Part shown: positions 1-6,993 of the stretch, in pieces
Position numbering within the stretch: the stretch's first letter is position 1
Layout: each line of letters begins with the position of its first letter
From: JBIKLM01 sp044375105
GTDB lineage: Bacteria; Planctomycetota; UBA1135; GCA-002686595
Assembly (NCBI GenBank): GCA_044375105.1
Contig: JBILNK010000168.1
Coordinates: forward strand, 1-9,483
Reading direction: 5' to 3'
Length of the DNA: 9,483 bases
The notes under the pieces: model-generated
What the model was told of the DNA's origin: nothing
What the model saw: the letters and a program-made list of their open reading frames with translations, nothing else
The model's database searches: none
Program-made: the position numbers and the translations under genes

Positions 1-1320
1 ATCGAAGCGTTGCAGCGACAGGCCGATCTCGGTCTTCACCTCGTCGCCTTCGTCCATGACCGGCAGCGGCGTGCCCACCACGGAGTCCAGGATGCTGTTC
101 TCCTTGGGATCGCGGCCGCACAAGCCGGTGACCTCATCGGGCCCGATGCCGATCACGTTGTCGACCGGGATTCCGGGGCCGTTCGGAGTCTGGCGGACGG
201 ACAGCGGTTTGGCTGTCACGGCGCCCGTGGCGCCGTTGCTCGACTGCGAGACCAGGATCTCGGCGTGGGGCGGATTGCCGGAGATGGTGCTGCTCGAATC
301 CAGGGAGAAGACCACCCGCCATTGCCCCTCCGTGGTGCCCGGCTGATCGACCGAGAGCCCGTCGATGGCCGGACCCGAGCTCTGGCCCACCGCTTGCGCG
401 GACCCGTACAGCGCGGTCTGATCGAAGGCCACCGACGGGACCGACCAATGCGCGCCGTTCCAGTCCATGCGGTAGACCACGGAAGGGCTGAGCTCGAAGG
501 AGGGGAAGGAGGGTTCGTTGGGAATCACCACCTGCAGGTTGGTGCGACTGGCCCCATTGGCCACCGACCCGTAGCTCAACCACCAATCGCGGTCCAGAGT
601 GAAGTACAGGCGGGTGCGGATCGGCTGGAGCACGCCAGGCCCGCCGGTGGCCCCGGTCGAGATGATGCCCATGCCCCAGTCGAGGGCCGTGATCTCGGTG
701 GTCGTTCCCGTCAGGCCCATCTGGCCGCGGGTGTATTCGAAGCGCAGGGTGTTGACCAGGTCCGGGCGGATGCCCGTGCTGAGCGGCACGGTGTAGCTGA
801 AGACGTGGCCCGCGGCACTCGGGAGCTGGCTGAACACGCTGCCCGTCACTCCCTTGGTGCCTTTGGCGACGGTGAACGACAGGGAATACCAGGCCGTGTC
901 CGAGCCGGCGACCATGTCCATCACGCCGTTCGCATCCACCGGCGGAGTCAGGTCGCCGCCGGTCGACATGTCGCCGAGGACCGGGTTGTGGAGGGGCAGG
1001 CCGGCGACCCAAGGGAACACACCCGCACCGTTGGGGATATACGGCGTCCAGCGGCTGAACAGCGCCTCGTTGCGATAATCCGGGTGCTGGGCGGAGGGCG
1101 CACCGAAGGTGGCCGGGTCCCAGGCCACGTTGCCGCCGGTGGTGGTCCCCGGGGTCCGGAACCGCAGGCGGGTGCCCGTGCTGTCCTCGAGCTGGGTTCC
1201 CAGGGAGATGCCCGTGAACATGCCTTGGCTCGACTGGGGCCAGACGATCGGCGCCAGCTGCGCGGTCGCGGATTGGGTCAGGAGCAGGCTGGCCAGCCAG
1301 CACAGGGGGTTGCGATTCAT
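1..1320 (-). CDS. Secreted protein of unknown family, partial (3' end beyond window)
   Basis: The frame stays open for 440 codons from the ATG at 1320-1318 down to base 1 with no stop, so the C-terminus lies outside the window. I do not recognise the family and assign no function. The first 20 residues form a clear signal peptide: a short Asn/Arg start, a hydrophobic core (LCWLASLLL), then a QSATA|Q signal peptidase I site. The protein should therefore be exported. The mature part is rich in Gly, Ser, Thr and aromatic residues, with short alternating polar/hydrophobic stretches (for example AWYSLSFTV near residue 143 and RTRLYFTLDRDWW near 235-247), which suggests mostly beta structure. I see no catalytic motif. 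The gene starts 32 bases after the kinase stop on the same strand, so co-transcription with the sigma/kinase pair is likely. No Shine-Dalgarno sequence precedes the ATG; the upstream bases are pyrimidine-rich. The start was chosen because the signal peptide begins there. Confidence 0.85.
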   Translation of the reverse strand, partial: MNRNPLCWLASLLLTQSATAQLAPIVWPQSSQGMFTGISLGTQLEDSTGTRLRFRTPGTTTGGNVAWDPATFGAPSAQHPDYRNEALFSRWTPYIPNGAGVFPWVAGLPLHNPVLGDMSTGGDLTPPVDANGVMDMVAGSDTAWYSLSFTVAKGTKGVTGSVFSQLPSAAGHVFSYTVPLSTGIRPDLVNTLRFEYTRGQMGLTGTTTEITALDWGMGIISTGATGGPGVLQPIRTRLYFTLDRDWWLSYGSVANGASRTNLQVVIPNEPSFPSFELSPSVVYRMDWNGAHWSVPSVAFDQTALYGSAQAVGQSSGPAIDGLSVDQPGTTEGQWRVVFSLDSSSTISGNPPHAEILVSQSSNGATGAVTAKPLSVRQTPNGPGIPVDNVIGIGPDEVTGLCGRDPKENSILDSVVGTPLPVMDEGDEVKTEIGLSLQRFD

Positions 1321-1352
1321 GGCTTCGTGGAGGAAGAGGATCGGAAGCGGCT

Positions 1353-3899
1353 TCAGCGATTCGATCCCGCGCTGCCGCGGGGATCTGTCTCGGGGCGATC
1401 CGCGGCATCGCCTTGGACCAGGTCGTCGTACAGGCCGAGGATCGCGCGCAGAGCGGCGGTCGATCCTGGGCCGAGTTGGTCGGGGACGTTCTCCTCGAGC
1501 AGATCCAGCGCCCATTGCAGCCGCCGCGGCTGGCGCACCGCGATGTCGGCCAGGACCTGGAACAGGGCTTCCTCGTCGTCCTTCGCGAGCGCAGCCGCGA
1601 GACGTTGCAGCTGGGCGGAAGGGCCGGGCTGACCGAGCTCGACCACCTGCGCGTAGGCTTGCTTGGAGCGGTCCAGGGCGGCTGCCACCGCAGCGGGCGA
1701 GCCGCCGGCTTTGCGCAGCTCCAGGGCCTCGAACAGCGCCACCTCGCCGCGCAGCGATTCGGCGGCTCCGAGCGGCGCCTGCTGCCAGGCGTCGATGGCG
1801 CCGTTCGCCGCAGCCAGGTCGCCCTGCGCCACGTGGCTCCAGACGATCCAGGGCATCAGCTTGGGGTCCTCGGGACGGACGTCGAGGGCCTCGACCAGGA
1901 GCTCCCTGGCTTGCCCGTAGTCGCCCAGGGCGAACGCCGCGGCGCTGGCGTTGTTGCGGTTGCTGTGGAAGCGCGGCGCCAGGGCCACGCTGGTCAGGCC
2001 GGCCTCCAGGGCGCCGCGGTAGGCGTGCGTCATGTTCAGCGCGTAGCAGGCCCAGTGGGCGGTCGAGGCGGTGCGGGTTCCGATGCGCTGCTCGTGCAGC
2101 AGCACCTCCTCGTGCAGCGCCAGCGCCGCGCGGAAGCGTTCGGCCTCCGAGGGCGTCGTCAGGCTGCGCAAAACGAAGCGCAGATCGGCTGCGTGGGGCA
2201 CCGCCTGGACGACCTCGTCGTCCAGCAGGCCGCGGGCTTGCTCATCGCCGGCGTCCGACCAGGAGCGCAGCCCGTGGTAGCCCAGCAGGTAGCGGTCGCG
2301 GGGGCCGCGCGGTTCGGGCAGCGCGGAGAGGTCCAGGGCCCCGTGGCCCGCCGCCCCGGCCGGCAGGGCCGCGTAGGCCTGGGCCAGGGCTTGCGCCAGG
2401 GGCGTGCCTTCGTCGCGCGCGATGCGGCCCATGTCCGCGGCGGCACCGGCGAGGTCCCCGTGGTCCAGGCGGAAGGAGGCCCGCAGCAGGTAGGTGGGCA
2501 GGGGGTCCACGCAGACCGCCGCGGCCCGATCGAGCAGATCCGCCAGCTCGCGCCGGTCCCGCTCGTGCCGCAGGGCGCGGTGCTTGGGATCGAGGATCGT
2601 GAAGCTCGGGGGGAAATGCCGTCCGAGTTCGAGCCAGGCGGCTCGACGCTGCTGAAGCCAGGCCTCGCGCCCCAGCCAGCCCAGACCCACCACGGCCACC
2701 GCCCCCAGGGCCGCCGCGGCGCCCCGGCCGCTGCGCGAGCGCCACAGGCGGCGGGCGCTGCGCCGCAGGGGCCCGATCGGGCGCGCTTTCACCGGCCGGT
2801 GGTCGAGGAAAGCGCGCAGGTCGGCCTCGAGCTCCGCGGCGCTCCCATAGCGATCCTCGGGGCGCCGGCTGAGGCCCTTTTCGATGATCGCCCCGAGATC
2901 GACCGGCAGGCCCCCATGCAGCGTGCCGATCGGCCGCGGGTCGCGGGTCGCCAGGGCGTGCATCACCGCCGTGGGCGTGCCGGCGTAGGGCGCCTGCAGG
3001 CTGAGCAGGCAATACAGCACCGCGCACAGGCCGTACACGTCCACCCGCGGGGTCGCGGGGGCCTCCGCGTCCAGCAGCTCGGGCGCCATGTACGCCGGGG
3101 TCCCCAGGCTGGTGCCGCCGCGGGTGAGCGGCTCGGAGGCCGCCAGGTGGGCGATGCCGAAGTCCAGCAGCACGGCGCGGCCGTCCCGCCGCACCATGAT
3201 GTTCGAGGGCTTGATGTCCCGGTGGATGATCCCGGCCTCGTGGCTGCGCTGCACGCCGGCGGCGAGCTCGGCGGCCCAGCGCACGGCCGAGCGCACCGGG
3301 CTATCGCCCGATTCGAGCTCGAACCCGAGGCCCAAGGTCAGATCGGCCCGCCCGATCCGGTCGGGTGGCAGCTGCCGCTCCGCCAGCCGCTCGACCAGGG
3401 AGCCGAGCTGGCACCCCTCGATCAGGTCCATCACCAGGAAGGCCTCGCCTTCCGAGGTCCGGCCCCGGTCGTGGATGGCGATCACCGAGTCGTGCTTCAC
3501 CGCCGCCATCGCCAGGGCCTCGCGCTCGAAGCGCTGCACGGCCCGCTCGCGCTCGAGCAGCCCCAGGCTCAGCACCTTGACGGCCACGCGGCGCAGCAGG
3601 TCGAGGTCCAGGGCCTCGTAGACCACCCCCATGGCCCCGGAGCCCAGGCGCCGCTCGAGGCGATAGCGCCCGGCCAGCAGCTTGCCCACGCGCGCGTCGC
3701 TGCTGAAAGCGCCGCTCAGCGCCCGCGGCAGCCCGTCGGCCAGGCCGACCGCCTCGAGCACCTTGGGCTGCAGGCTCAGGTCATCCCAGCAGGCCTGCGC
3801 CAACCAATCGCCGAGGCCGCGATCGCGCAGCTCCAAGGCCAGCGCGACGCGCTCTTCGAACGGCGTCTCCTTGGCGGACTCCTGCTGCGTCGGATTCAT
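1353..3899 (-). CDS. Membrane-anchored Hanks-type Ser/Thr protein kinase with TPR-like C-terminal region
   Basis: An 848-residue kinase expected to phosphorylate Ser/Thr on partner proteins at the inner face of the membrane. After an N-terminal segment of about 77 residues, the kinase domain spans about 78-366: glycine loop GSGAMGVVYEA (86-96), ATP lysine K108 in VAVK, helix-C glutamate probably E127, catalytic loop HRDIKPSN (226-233), DFG (246-248), APE (272-274), and the late conserved Arg at R350. All key residues are present and it is an RD kinase, so it should be active. T259 and T263 are plausible activation-loop sites. About 30 extra residues (172-203) precede the HRD helix. An Arg-rich stretch (379-392) leads into one membrane segment (about 393-410). 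The positive-inside rule then places the last 430 or so residues outside the cytoplasm. These contain helical, Ala-rich, TPR-like units, for example around 650-720. The ATG overlaps the sigma stop codon (ATGA), so translation is probably coupled. The sigma factor is the obvious candidate partner, by inference. Confidence 0.95.
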   Translation of the reverse strand: MNPTQQESAKETPFEERVALALELRDRGLGDWLAQACWDDLSLQPKVLEAVGLADGLPRALSGAFSSDARVGKLLAGRYRLERRLGSGAMGVVYEALDLDLLRRVAVKVLSLGLLERERAVQRFEREALAMAAVKHDSVIAIHDRGRTSEGEAFLVMDLIEGCQLGSLVERLAERQLPPDRIGRADLTLGLGFELESGDSPVRSAVRWAAELAAGVQRSHEAGIIHRDIKPSNIMVRRDGRAVLLDFGIAHLAASEPLTRGGTSLGTPAYMAPELLDAEAPATPRVDVYGLCAVLYCLLSLQAPYAGTPTAVMHALATRDPRPIGTLHGGLPVDLGAIIEKGLSRRPEDRYGSAAELEADLRAFLDHRPVKARPIGPLRRSARRLWRSRSGRGAAAALGAVAVVGLGWLGREAWLQQRRAAWLELGRHFPPSFTILDPKHRALRHERDRRELADLLDRAAAVCVDPLPTYLLRASFRLDHGDLAGAAADMGRIARDEGTPLAQALAQAYAALPAGAAGHGALDLSALPEPRGPRDRYLLGYHGLRSWSDAGDEQARGLLDDEVVQAVPHAADLRFVLRSLTTPSEAERFRAALALHEEVLLHEQRIGTRTASTAHWACYALNMTHAYRGALEAGLTSVALAPRFHSNRNNASAAAFALGDYGQARELLVEALDVRPEDPKLMPWIVWSHVAQGDLAAANGAIDAWQQAPLGAAESLRGEVALFEALELRKAGGSPAAVAAALDRSKQAYAQVVELGQPGPSAQLQRLAAALAKDDEEALFQVLADIAVRQPRRLQWALDLLEENVPDQLGPGSTAALRAILGLYDDLVQGDAADRPETDPRGSAGSNR
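3896..3899 (-). other. ATGA stop/start overlap coupling sigma factor to kinase
   Basis: On the minus strand the four bases read ATGA: ATG starts the kinase and TGA ends the sigma gene. The bases just upstream (GGGGGACAGGG, about 6-17 bases before the ATG) are the only purine-rich stretch ahead of any start codon in this window. This layout favours re-initiation and a fixed ratio of the two proteins. Confidence 0.9.
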
Positions 3900-4558
3900 G
3901 ACGGACCCTGTCCCCCGGCACTTTGGTCCTTGAGCCGCAGCGCCAAGCGCGCCTGCGCGGCGAAGTAGGCCCGCCGCGCGGCCGACTCCGATCCGAACCC
4001 CAGCTGCTCGGCCAGCTCCTGGAAGCTGGCCAGATCCTCGGCCCGGGCCCGCACCAGCAACTGGATCTTGGGCTCGAGCTCCGCGAGCGCCTCGTCCAGC
4101 CGCAGGAGCTCCTCCTGGCGGGCTGCCGCCGCCAGGGGATCGGTCCCGTCGTGGGGCCCGAGCTGCTCCTCGTCCTCGGGCATCGACAGGCCCTTGCGCC
4201 CATCCCGGCAGTCGGCCTCGTGGAAGCGGATCGAGTCCACGATGCGGTTGCGCACCACGATCGCCAGCCAGCCGCTGAAGGCGTCCTCGCTGGTGCCGCC
4301 GAAGGTGTCCAGGTCGCCGAGCACGCTGCGGAACACCTCCTGGACCACGTCTCCGGTGCTGAAGCGCGACTTGAGCCAGGGGCGGCTGATGCGCACGTCG
4401 CGGGACAGGCGCCGGTGCACGTCGGCCTGCACCCGCTCGTAGAAGCGGGTGAAGAGACCCTCCAGCGCCGCGCTCTCCCGGGTGCGGGCACGGGCCAGAA
4501 GGGCGAGAAAGATGGGATCGACTGACGAGTCGGGCTGTCGTGTCACGGTCGCTCGCAT
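3896..4558 (-). CDS. ECF-type RNA polymerase sigma factor (sigma-70 family)
   Basis: A 220-residue sigma factor of the extracytoplasmic-function type, expected to direct RNA polymerase to a specific promoter set. Region 2 spans about 32-118 and includes the FSTGDVVQEVF motif (66-76), which matches the D-x-VQE-x-F core-binding signature, then FxGWLxxIVxNRxxDxxR (94-111). This resembles planctomycete-type ECF sigmas (R-x-D-x-S-D-x-VQE ... F-x-G-x-(T/S)-E). An acidic linker (127-140) joins region 4 (about 155-208), whose helix-turn-helix (ASFQELAEQLGFGSESAARRAYF) is recognisable but divergent. The usual flanking anti-sigma gene is absent. Instead the next gene is a Ser/Thr kinase overlapping by four bases, as in sigma factors controlled by phosphorylation (Vibrio parahaemolyticus EcfP-PknT is the studied example). 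The ATG at 4558 was chosen because it is the first Met of the frame and gives a normal family length. No clear ribosome binding site precedes it. Regulation by the kinase is inference. Confidence 0.93.
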   Translation of the reverse strand: MRATVTRQPDSSVDPIFLALLARARTRESAALEGLFTRFYERVQADVHRRLSRDVRISRPWLKSRFSTGDVVQEVFRSVLGDLDTFGGTSEDAFSGWLAIVVRNRIVDSIRFHEADCRDGRKGLSMPEDEEQLGPHDGTDPLAAAARQEELLRLDEALAELEPKIQLLVRARAEDLASFQELAEQLGFGSESAARRAYFAAQARLALRLKDQSAGGQGPS

Positions 4559-4643
4559 GGTTTTGGAAGCGCCACCCGGGGGACAGACGGGCCGGATTGA
4601 CTCGCTACAGGACCTCGGCGGGCTGGGCCGCCGCTTCCGTCGG

Positions 4644-4659
4644 AGAAATCCGGATTTCT
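4644..4659. promoter_or_regulatory. Perfect 16-bp palindrome upstream of sigma gene (candidate operator)
   Basis: AGAAATCCGGATTTCT is identical to its own reverse complement over all 16 bases. It is an island of A/T-rich arms in very GC-rich DNA, centred between 4651 and 4652, with 85 bases between it and the sigma start codon. Its shape fits a binding site for a dimeric regulator or a promoter-proximal operator. There is no T tract after it on either strand, so it is unlikely to be a terminator. The regulator is unknown. Confidence 0.5.
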
Positions 4660-4849
4660 GTCGCCCGCCCCCGCGAGTCCCGGAGCGTGCAGGAGGGGCT
4701 GGGCCGGCTCCCCGTAGCGAGACTTCCAGGATAAGTCACGGGACAGGGGCCCGGGCCGGATAGGCCCCGCGGAGGCCTTCGCCGCCGGCCCGGACTGGCC
4801 CCCTCCGGCTCCCGCGCCGTCGCCGCCCGCGCCCGAAAGCGCCGCCTCA

Positions 4850-4893
4850 CCCCCCCCCGCCGGCTGCCCCGGCACCCCGCCGACCCCATCCCC
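4850..4893 (-). other. G-quadruplex-type motif followed by a run of nine G
   Basis: On the minus strand, four runs of GGGG (4893-4890, 4887-4884, 4878-4875, 4870-4867) are separated by loops of 2, 5 and 4 bases, and a run of nine G follows at 4858-4850. This meets the usual sequence rule for an intramolecular quadruplex with four tetrads. It lies on the sense strand for both neighbouring genes, so it could form in RNA (FG-GAP 3' region or sigma leader) or in the DNA. Function is not shown. Confidence 0.55.
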
Positions 4894-5121
4894 GCCGGGC
4901 CCGTCCTCGGGCGATCCGCGCCTGCCTGGGAGGTTCCTCCCGCCCGGGGCGCAGCCCTTCCCGGCCCCCAACCGAGCCGCTGCCACCCGGACGCATCGAC
5001 CGCCTTCGCCCCCCACCAAAGAGGCCCCCACCGCGACCTTCCGGCCGCGATAGGGGCATCCGAATCAGGGCCGGTCCGTCCGCGCGATCGGCCGGCGGCC
5101 GCGCCGCTGCGCTCCATCCGA

Positions 5122-6834
5122 TCACCAGCTGCCGACCCGCGACAGGAGGCCGTTGCTGACCGACAGGCTGCCGCCCGCGCCGACCAGCAGAACCTGGTAG
5201 ACCAGGCCTTCGAAGTTGAAGCCCAAGGGCACCGTCAGCGGTGCGAAGTTGAGCGTTCCGGGGCCGAGCGTGCCGCTGGCCGGGATGATCCCCGCATCCA
5301 GCGAAAGGAAGTTGGCCGGCAGGTAGCTGAGCAGCGGGCCGCCGAGGAACGGCACCGGCACCGGCGGGGCAAAGCCCCCGAACAGGAACGCCCAGCTTCC
5401 CTGGGGCCCGACGGCTCGCAGCTGCAGGGGACCGGGCAGCGGGCGGCCGGCGGCCTCGAGTCGTGCGAAGGCGGGGCTGATCGGGTTCGGCAGGCGCACG
5501 TTCGCAGCCAGCGGCAGGGCTTCCACGAGGCCGCCGGAACCGGACACCCGCGGAGCGCCGATGACGACGTCGGTGGCTCCCTTGGCGTTGACATCCGGGC
5601 CGCTGGCGAGCGCCAGCGGCGCGGAGGTGATGCCGCCGTAGGAGGCTTGGAACCCGATGCCGCTCAGGTTGCCGCCGGCGGTCGAGAACAGGCGCCCGGT
5701 GGAGTTGAGCGTCATCACGAAATCCCCCAGACCATCCCCATCGACATCCCCGGCGGAGACCAGCCGCCCGTCGTTGGCGGCCGCCGGCGAGATCAGGCTG
5801 ATCGGCGAGCCGTACACCTGGGTCGGGCTGCTGCTGATCCCGTTGGGGGTATGGAAGGCCACCAGCACCCCGGGCACGAGCCCGTTCTGCGAGCGGCCCA
5901 GCACGACGAAGTCGGAGCGCGGGGAAGACCCCGGCGAAGGCTCCGGAAGGAACCCGACCGACGCGACCGCGGTGCCGATCTGCTCGCGGGCCACGCCGCG
6001 GTACAGGAACCCGTTGGCCTCGTTTTGCCCCGGACCGGGCAGCATCTGGGACAGGTCGAAGATGGCCACGAAGCCCTGGTCCGGCGAGCCCAGCACGCTC
6101 GAGCTGTAGTTCGGCGCGCCGACCGCGAGCAGCGAATTCTGCGCGGGGGCGCCGCCCACGCCGGGCTTGGGTCCTACGGCCATGCTGCGGCCGAAGTTGC
6201 CGGTGGGGTTCCCCAGCGGAACGCTGGAGGTGCCCGGGGTCCACGGAACCAGCGTCTGCGTCTGAGTGGCCGAGCTGGCGGTCAGGCTGTAGAGACGCAC
6301 CAGATCCTGCCCGGGAACGCCCACGGCGAGCCGTCGGCCGTTCAAGGTGTCCACCATGACCATCGCGGTTCCCAGGGTTTGGGGGCCGCTGATCGAGTAG
6401 AGGAACACCGCGGAGTAGCCGCCGCCGAAGGCCGCCGGGCGGATGGACCAGAAGTTGATCCAGCCAACGCCCGGGTTCGACACGGCGATCTCCTCGCCCG
6501 GGAAGGCATCGAGATCGCCCACCGTCAGCACGACCGATCCCGGGCCCGCGCCGGGCGCCGAAGCGAGGTACGCAGGGGCCGCGCCGCCGCTCTCGCCCCG
6601 GGCGAAGTAGCACAGGGCGCTATTCGCCGCGACGATGGCGAGCTCGCGCTTGCCGCCGCCATCGTAGTCGCTCAGGATGGCCACGGAGCCGCCGTAACCG
6701 AGCGTGTTGATGCTGCCGTTCGGTTCGGCGAACGTCAGGCACGGGCCCGCGCCGGTGCAGACCTGCGCTTGGACCGAAGAATGGATGAAGGCGGTCAGAG
6801 CGACAGCGCTCAGACCGAGCTTGTGGTACTTCAT
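5122..6834 (-). CDS. Secreted FG-GAP / integrin-alpha-like beta-propeller protein
   Basis: A 570-residue exported protein. Residues 1-23 are a signal peptide (Lys/His-containing start, hydrophobic LSAVALTAF core, SVQA|Q cleavage site). The mature part to about 445 carries roughly seven degenerate FG-GAP units: a beta strand, a Ca2+-loop-like Asp cluster, then a hydrophobic strand with a Gly-Ala-Pro turn. Clear units are SDYDGGGKRELAIV (55-67), VGDLDAFPGEEIAV (105-118), LLAVGAPNY (235-243), SAGDVDGDGLGDFV (360-373, best Asp pattern) and DVVIGAPRVSG (422-432). About 465-570 forms a Gly/Pro/Leu-rich beta module ending with YQVLLVGAGGSLSVSNGL; I associate this kind of tail with planctomycete secreted proteins. 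Such propellers usually bind ligands or Ca2+ at the cell surface; no enzyme activity is implied. The ATG at 6834 was preferred to upstream starts because it begins the signal peptide. No Shine-Dalgarno is seen, and the gene seems monocistronic. Confidence 0.9.
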   Translation of the reverse strand: MKYHKLGLSAVALTAFIHSSVQAQVCTGAGPCLTFAEPNGSINTLGYGGSVAILSDYDGGGKRELAIVAANSALCYFARGESGGAAPAYLASAPGAGPGSVVLTVGDLDAFPGEEIAVSNPGVGWINFWSIRPAAFGGGYSAVFLYSISGPQTLGTAMVMVDTLNGRRLAVGVPGQDLVRLYSLTASSATQTQTLVPWTPGTSSVPLGNPTGNFGRSMAVGPKPGVGGAPAQNSLLAVGAPNYSSSVLGSPDQGFVAIFDLSQMLPGPGQNEANGFLYRGVAREQIGTAVASVGFLPEPSPGSSPRSDFVVLGRSQNGLVPGVLVAFHTPNGISSSPTQVYGSPISLISPAAANDGRLVSAGDVDGDGLGDFVMTLNSTGRLFSTAGGNLSGIGFQASYGGITSAPLALASGPDVNAKGATDVVIGAPRVSGSGGLVEALPLAANVRLPNPISPAFARLEAAGRPLPGPLQLRAVGPQGSWAFLFGGFAPPVPVPFLGGPLLSYLPANFLSLDAGIIPASGTLGPGTLNFAPLTVPLGFNFEGLVYQVLLVGAGGSLSVSNGLLSRVGSW

Positions 6835-6865
6835 GGATCGAATGGGTTGTGGCGCTCGCCCGGGC

Positions 6866-6923
6866 GCGATCGAAATGATCGCCATAGGTTTCCTGGGATT
6901 GCGCCACTGGACGAAAGCGTCCA
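6866..6923 (-). promoter_or_regulatory. Two short dyads in the leader of the FG-GAP gene
   Basis: Within the 223 bases between the acylase stop and the FG-GAP start lie two perfect inverted repeats. One is GCGATC/GATCGC with a 5-base loop (6866-6882). The other is TGGACG/CGTCCA with a 4-base loop (6908-6923). They end 31 and 73 bases before the start codon. They could be operators or 5' leader hairpins. A promoter must lie nearby, but I see no convincing -35/-10 pair. Confidence 0.3.
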
Positions 6924-6942
6924 CAACGCTTCGATCCGCCGC

Positions 6943-6993
6943 AAAAATCGACGAAAAGCGAGCGGGTGCCCGTTCGGTCCTCGAACGCACCCG
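6943..6993 (-). terminator. Probable intrinsic terminator of the acylase gene
   Basis: Reading the minus strand, CGGGTGCGTTCG (6993-6982), a 5-base loop, and CGAACGGGCACCCG (6976-6963) form a 12-bp GC-rich stem with a 2-base bulge. It is followed by CTCGCTTTTCGTCGATTTTT, giving TTTT at 6957-6954 and TTTTT at 6947-6943. The stem begins 64 bases after the acylase TAG. The T tract is interrupted, so efficiency is uncertain. Confidence 0.55.

Larger units (their letters stand above)
4559..5121. other. 563-base intergenic region, G-rich on the minus strand; no credible gene
   Basis: This stretch lies between the FG-GAP stop and the sigma start. It has strong strand asymmetry (for example 33 C against 18 G on the plus strand in 4861-4920) and many C runs. 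Open frames crossing it encode Gly/Arg/Pro/Ala-rich low-complexity strings without domains, and I do not call them genes. It should hold the FG-GAP 3' end and the promoter and leader of the sigma/kinase operon. The two definable elements inside it, a 16-bp palindrome and a G-quadruplex motif, are listed separately. I could not identify a convincing -35/-10 pair or a terminator. Confidence 0.7.

Noticed and set aside
10..1632. 540-codon plus-strand open frame, and a 424-codon minus-strand frame at 134-1408
   Set aside because: Both are low-complexity His/Arg/Gly/Pro translations over the secreted-protein gene and kinase end. The true frame carries a signal peptide and balanced composition.
1109..2602. 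497-codon plus-strand open frame
   Set aside because: After about 90 codons it becomes almost pure Arg/Ala/Pro/Gly, typical of a shadow frame opposite a GC-rich gene.
1413..3968. 851-codon open frame on the plus strand, antisense to the kinase
   Set aside because: It mirrors the kinase gene. The protein is a Gln/Gly/Arg/Ala-rich string without domains, and long antisense frames are expected in such GC-rich DNA. The minus-strand kinase has every catalytic motif.
4601..4721. Inverted 8-mers CTCGCTAC (4601-4608) and GTAGCGAG (4714-4721) around the palindrome
   Set aside because: They are not centred on the palindrome and are 105 bases apart; chance is a reasonable explanation.
4575..4740. ECF-like promoter (GGAA...GTC) for autoregulation of the sigma gene
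   Set aside because: GGAA and GTC words occur, but no pair has the expected spacing of about 16-17 bases.
4605..5117. 170-codon minus-strand frame starting five bases after the FG-GAP stop
   Set aside because: Position is tempting, but the product is an Arg/Gly/Pro-rich string with many CGG, AGG and GGG codons and no predicted structure. It runs through the quadruplex motif and the palindrome.
5050..5121. Terminator after the FG-GAP gene
   Set aside because: GGCCG/CGGCC words can pair, but the stem is only five bases with a long loop and no T tract follows.
4847..6613. 588-codon minus-strand frame overlapping the FG-GAP gene
   Set aside because: Out-of-frame shadow of Arg/Gly/Pro composition. 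The FG-GAP frame has the signal peptide and Asp-rich repeats.
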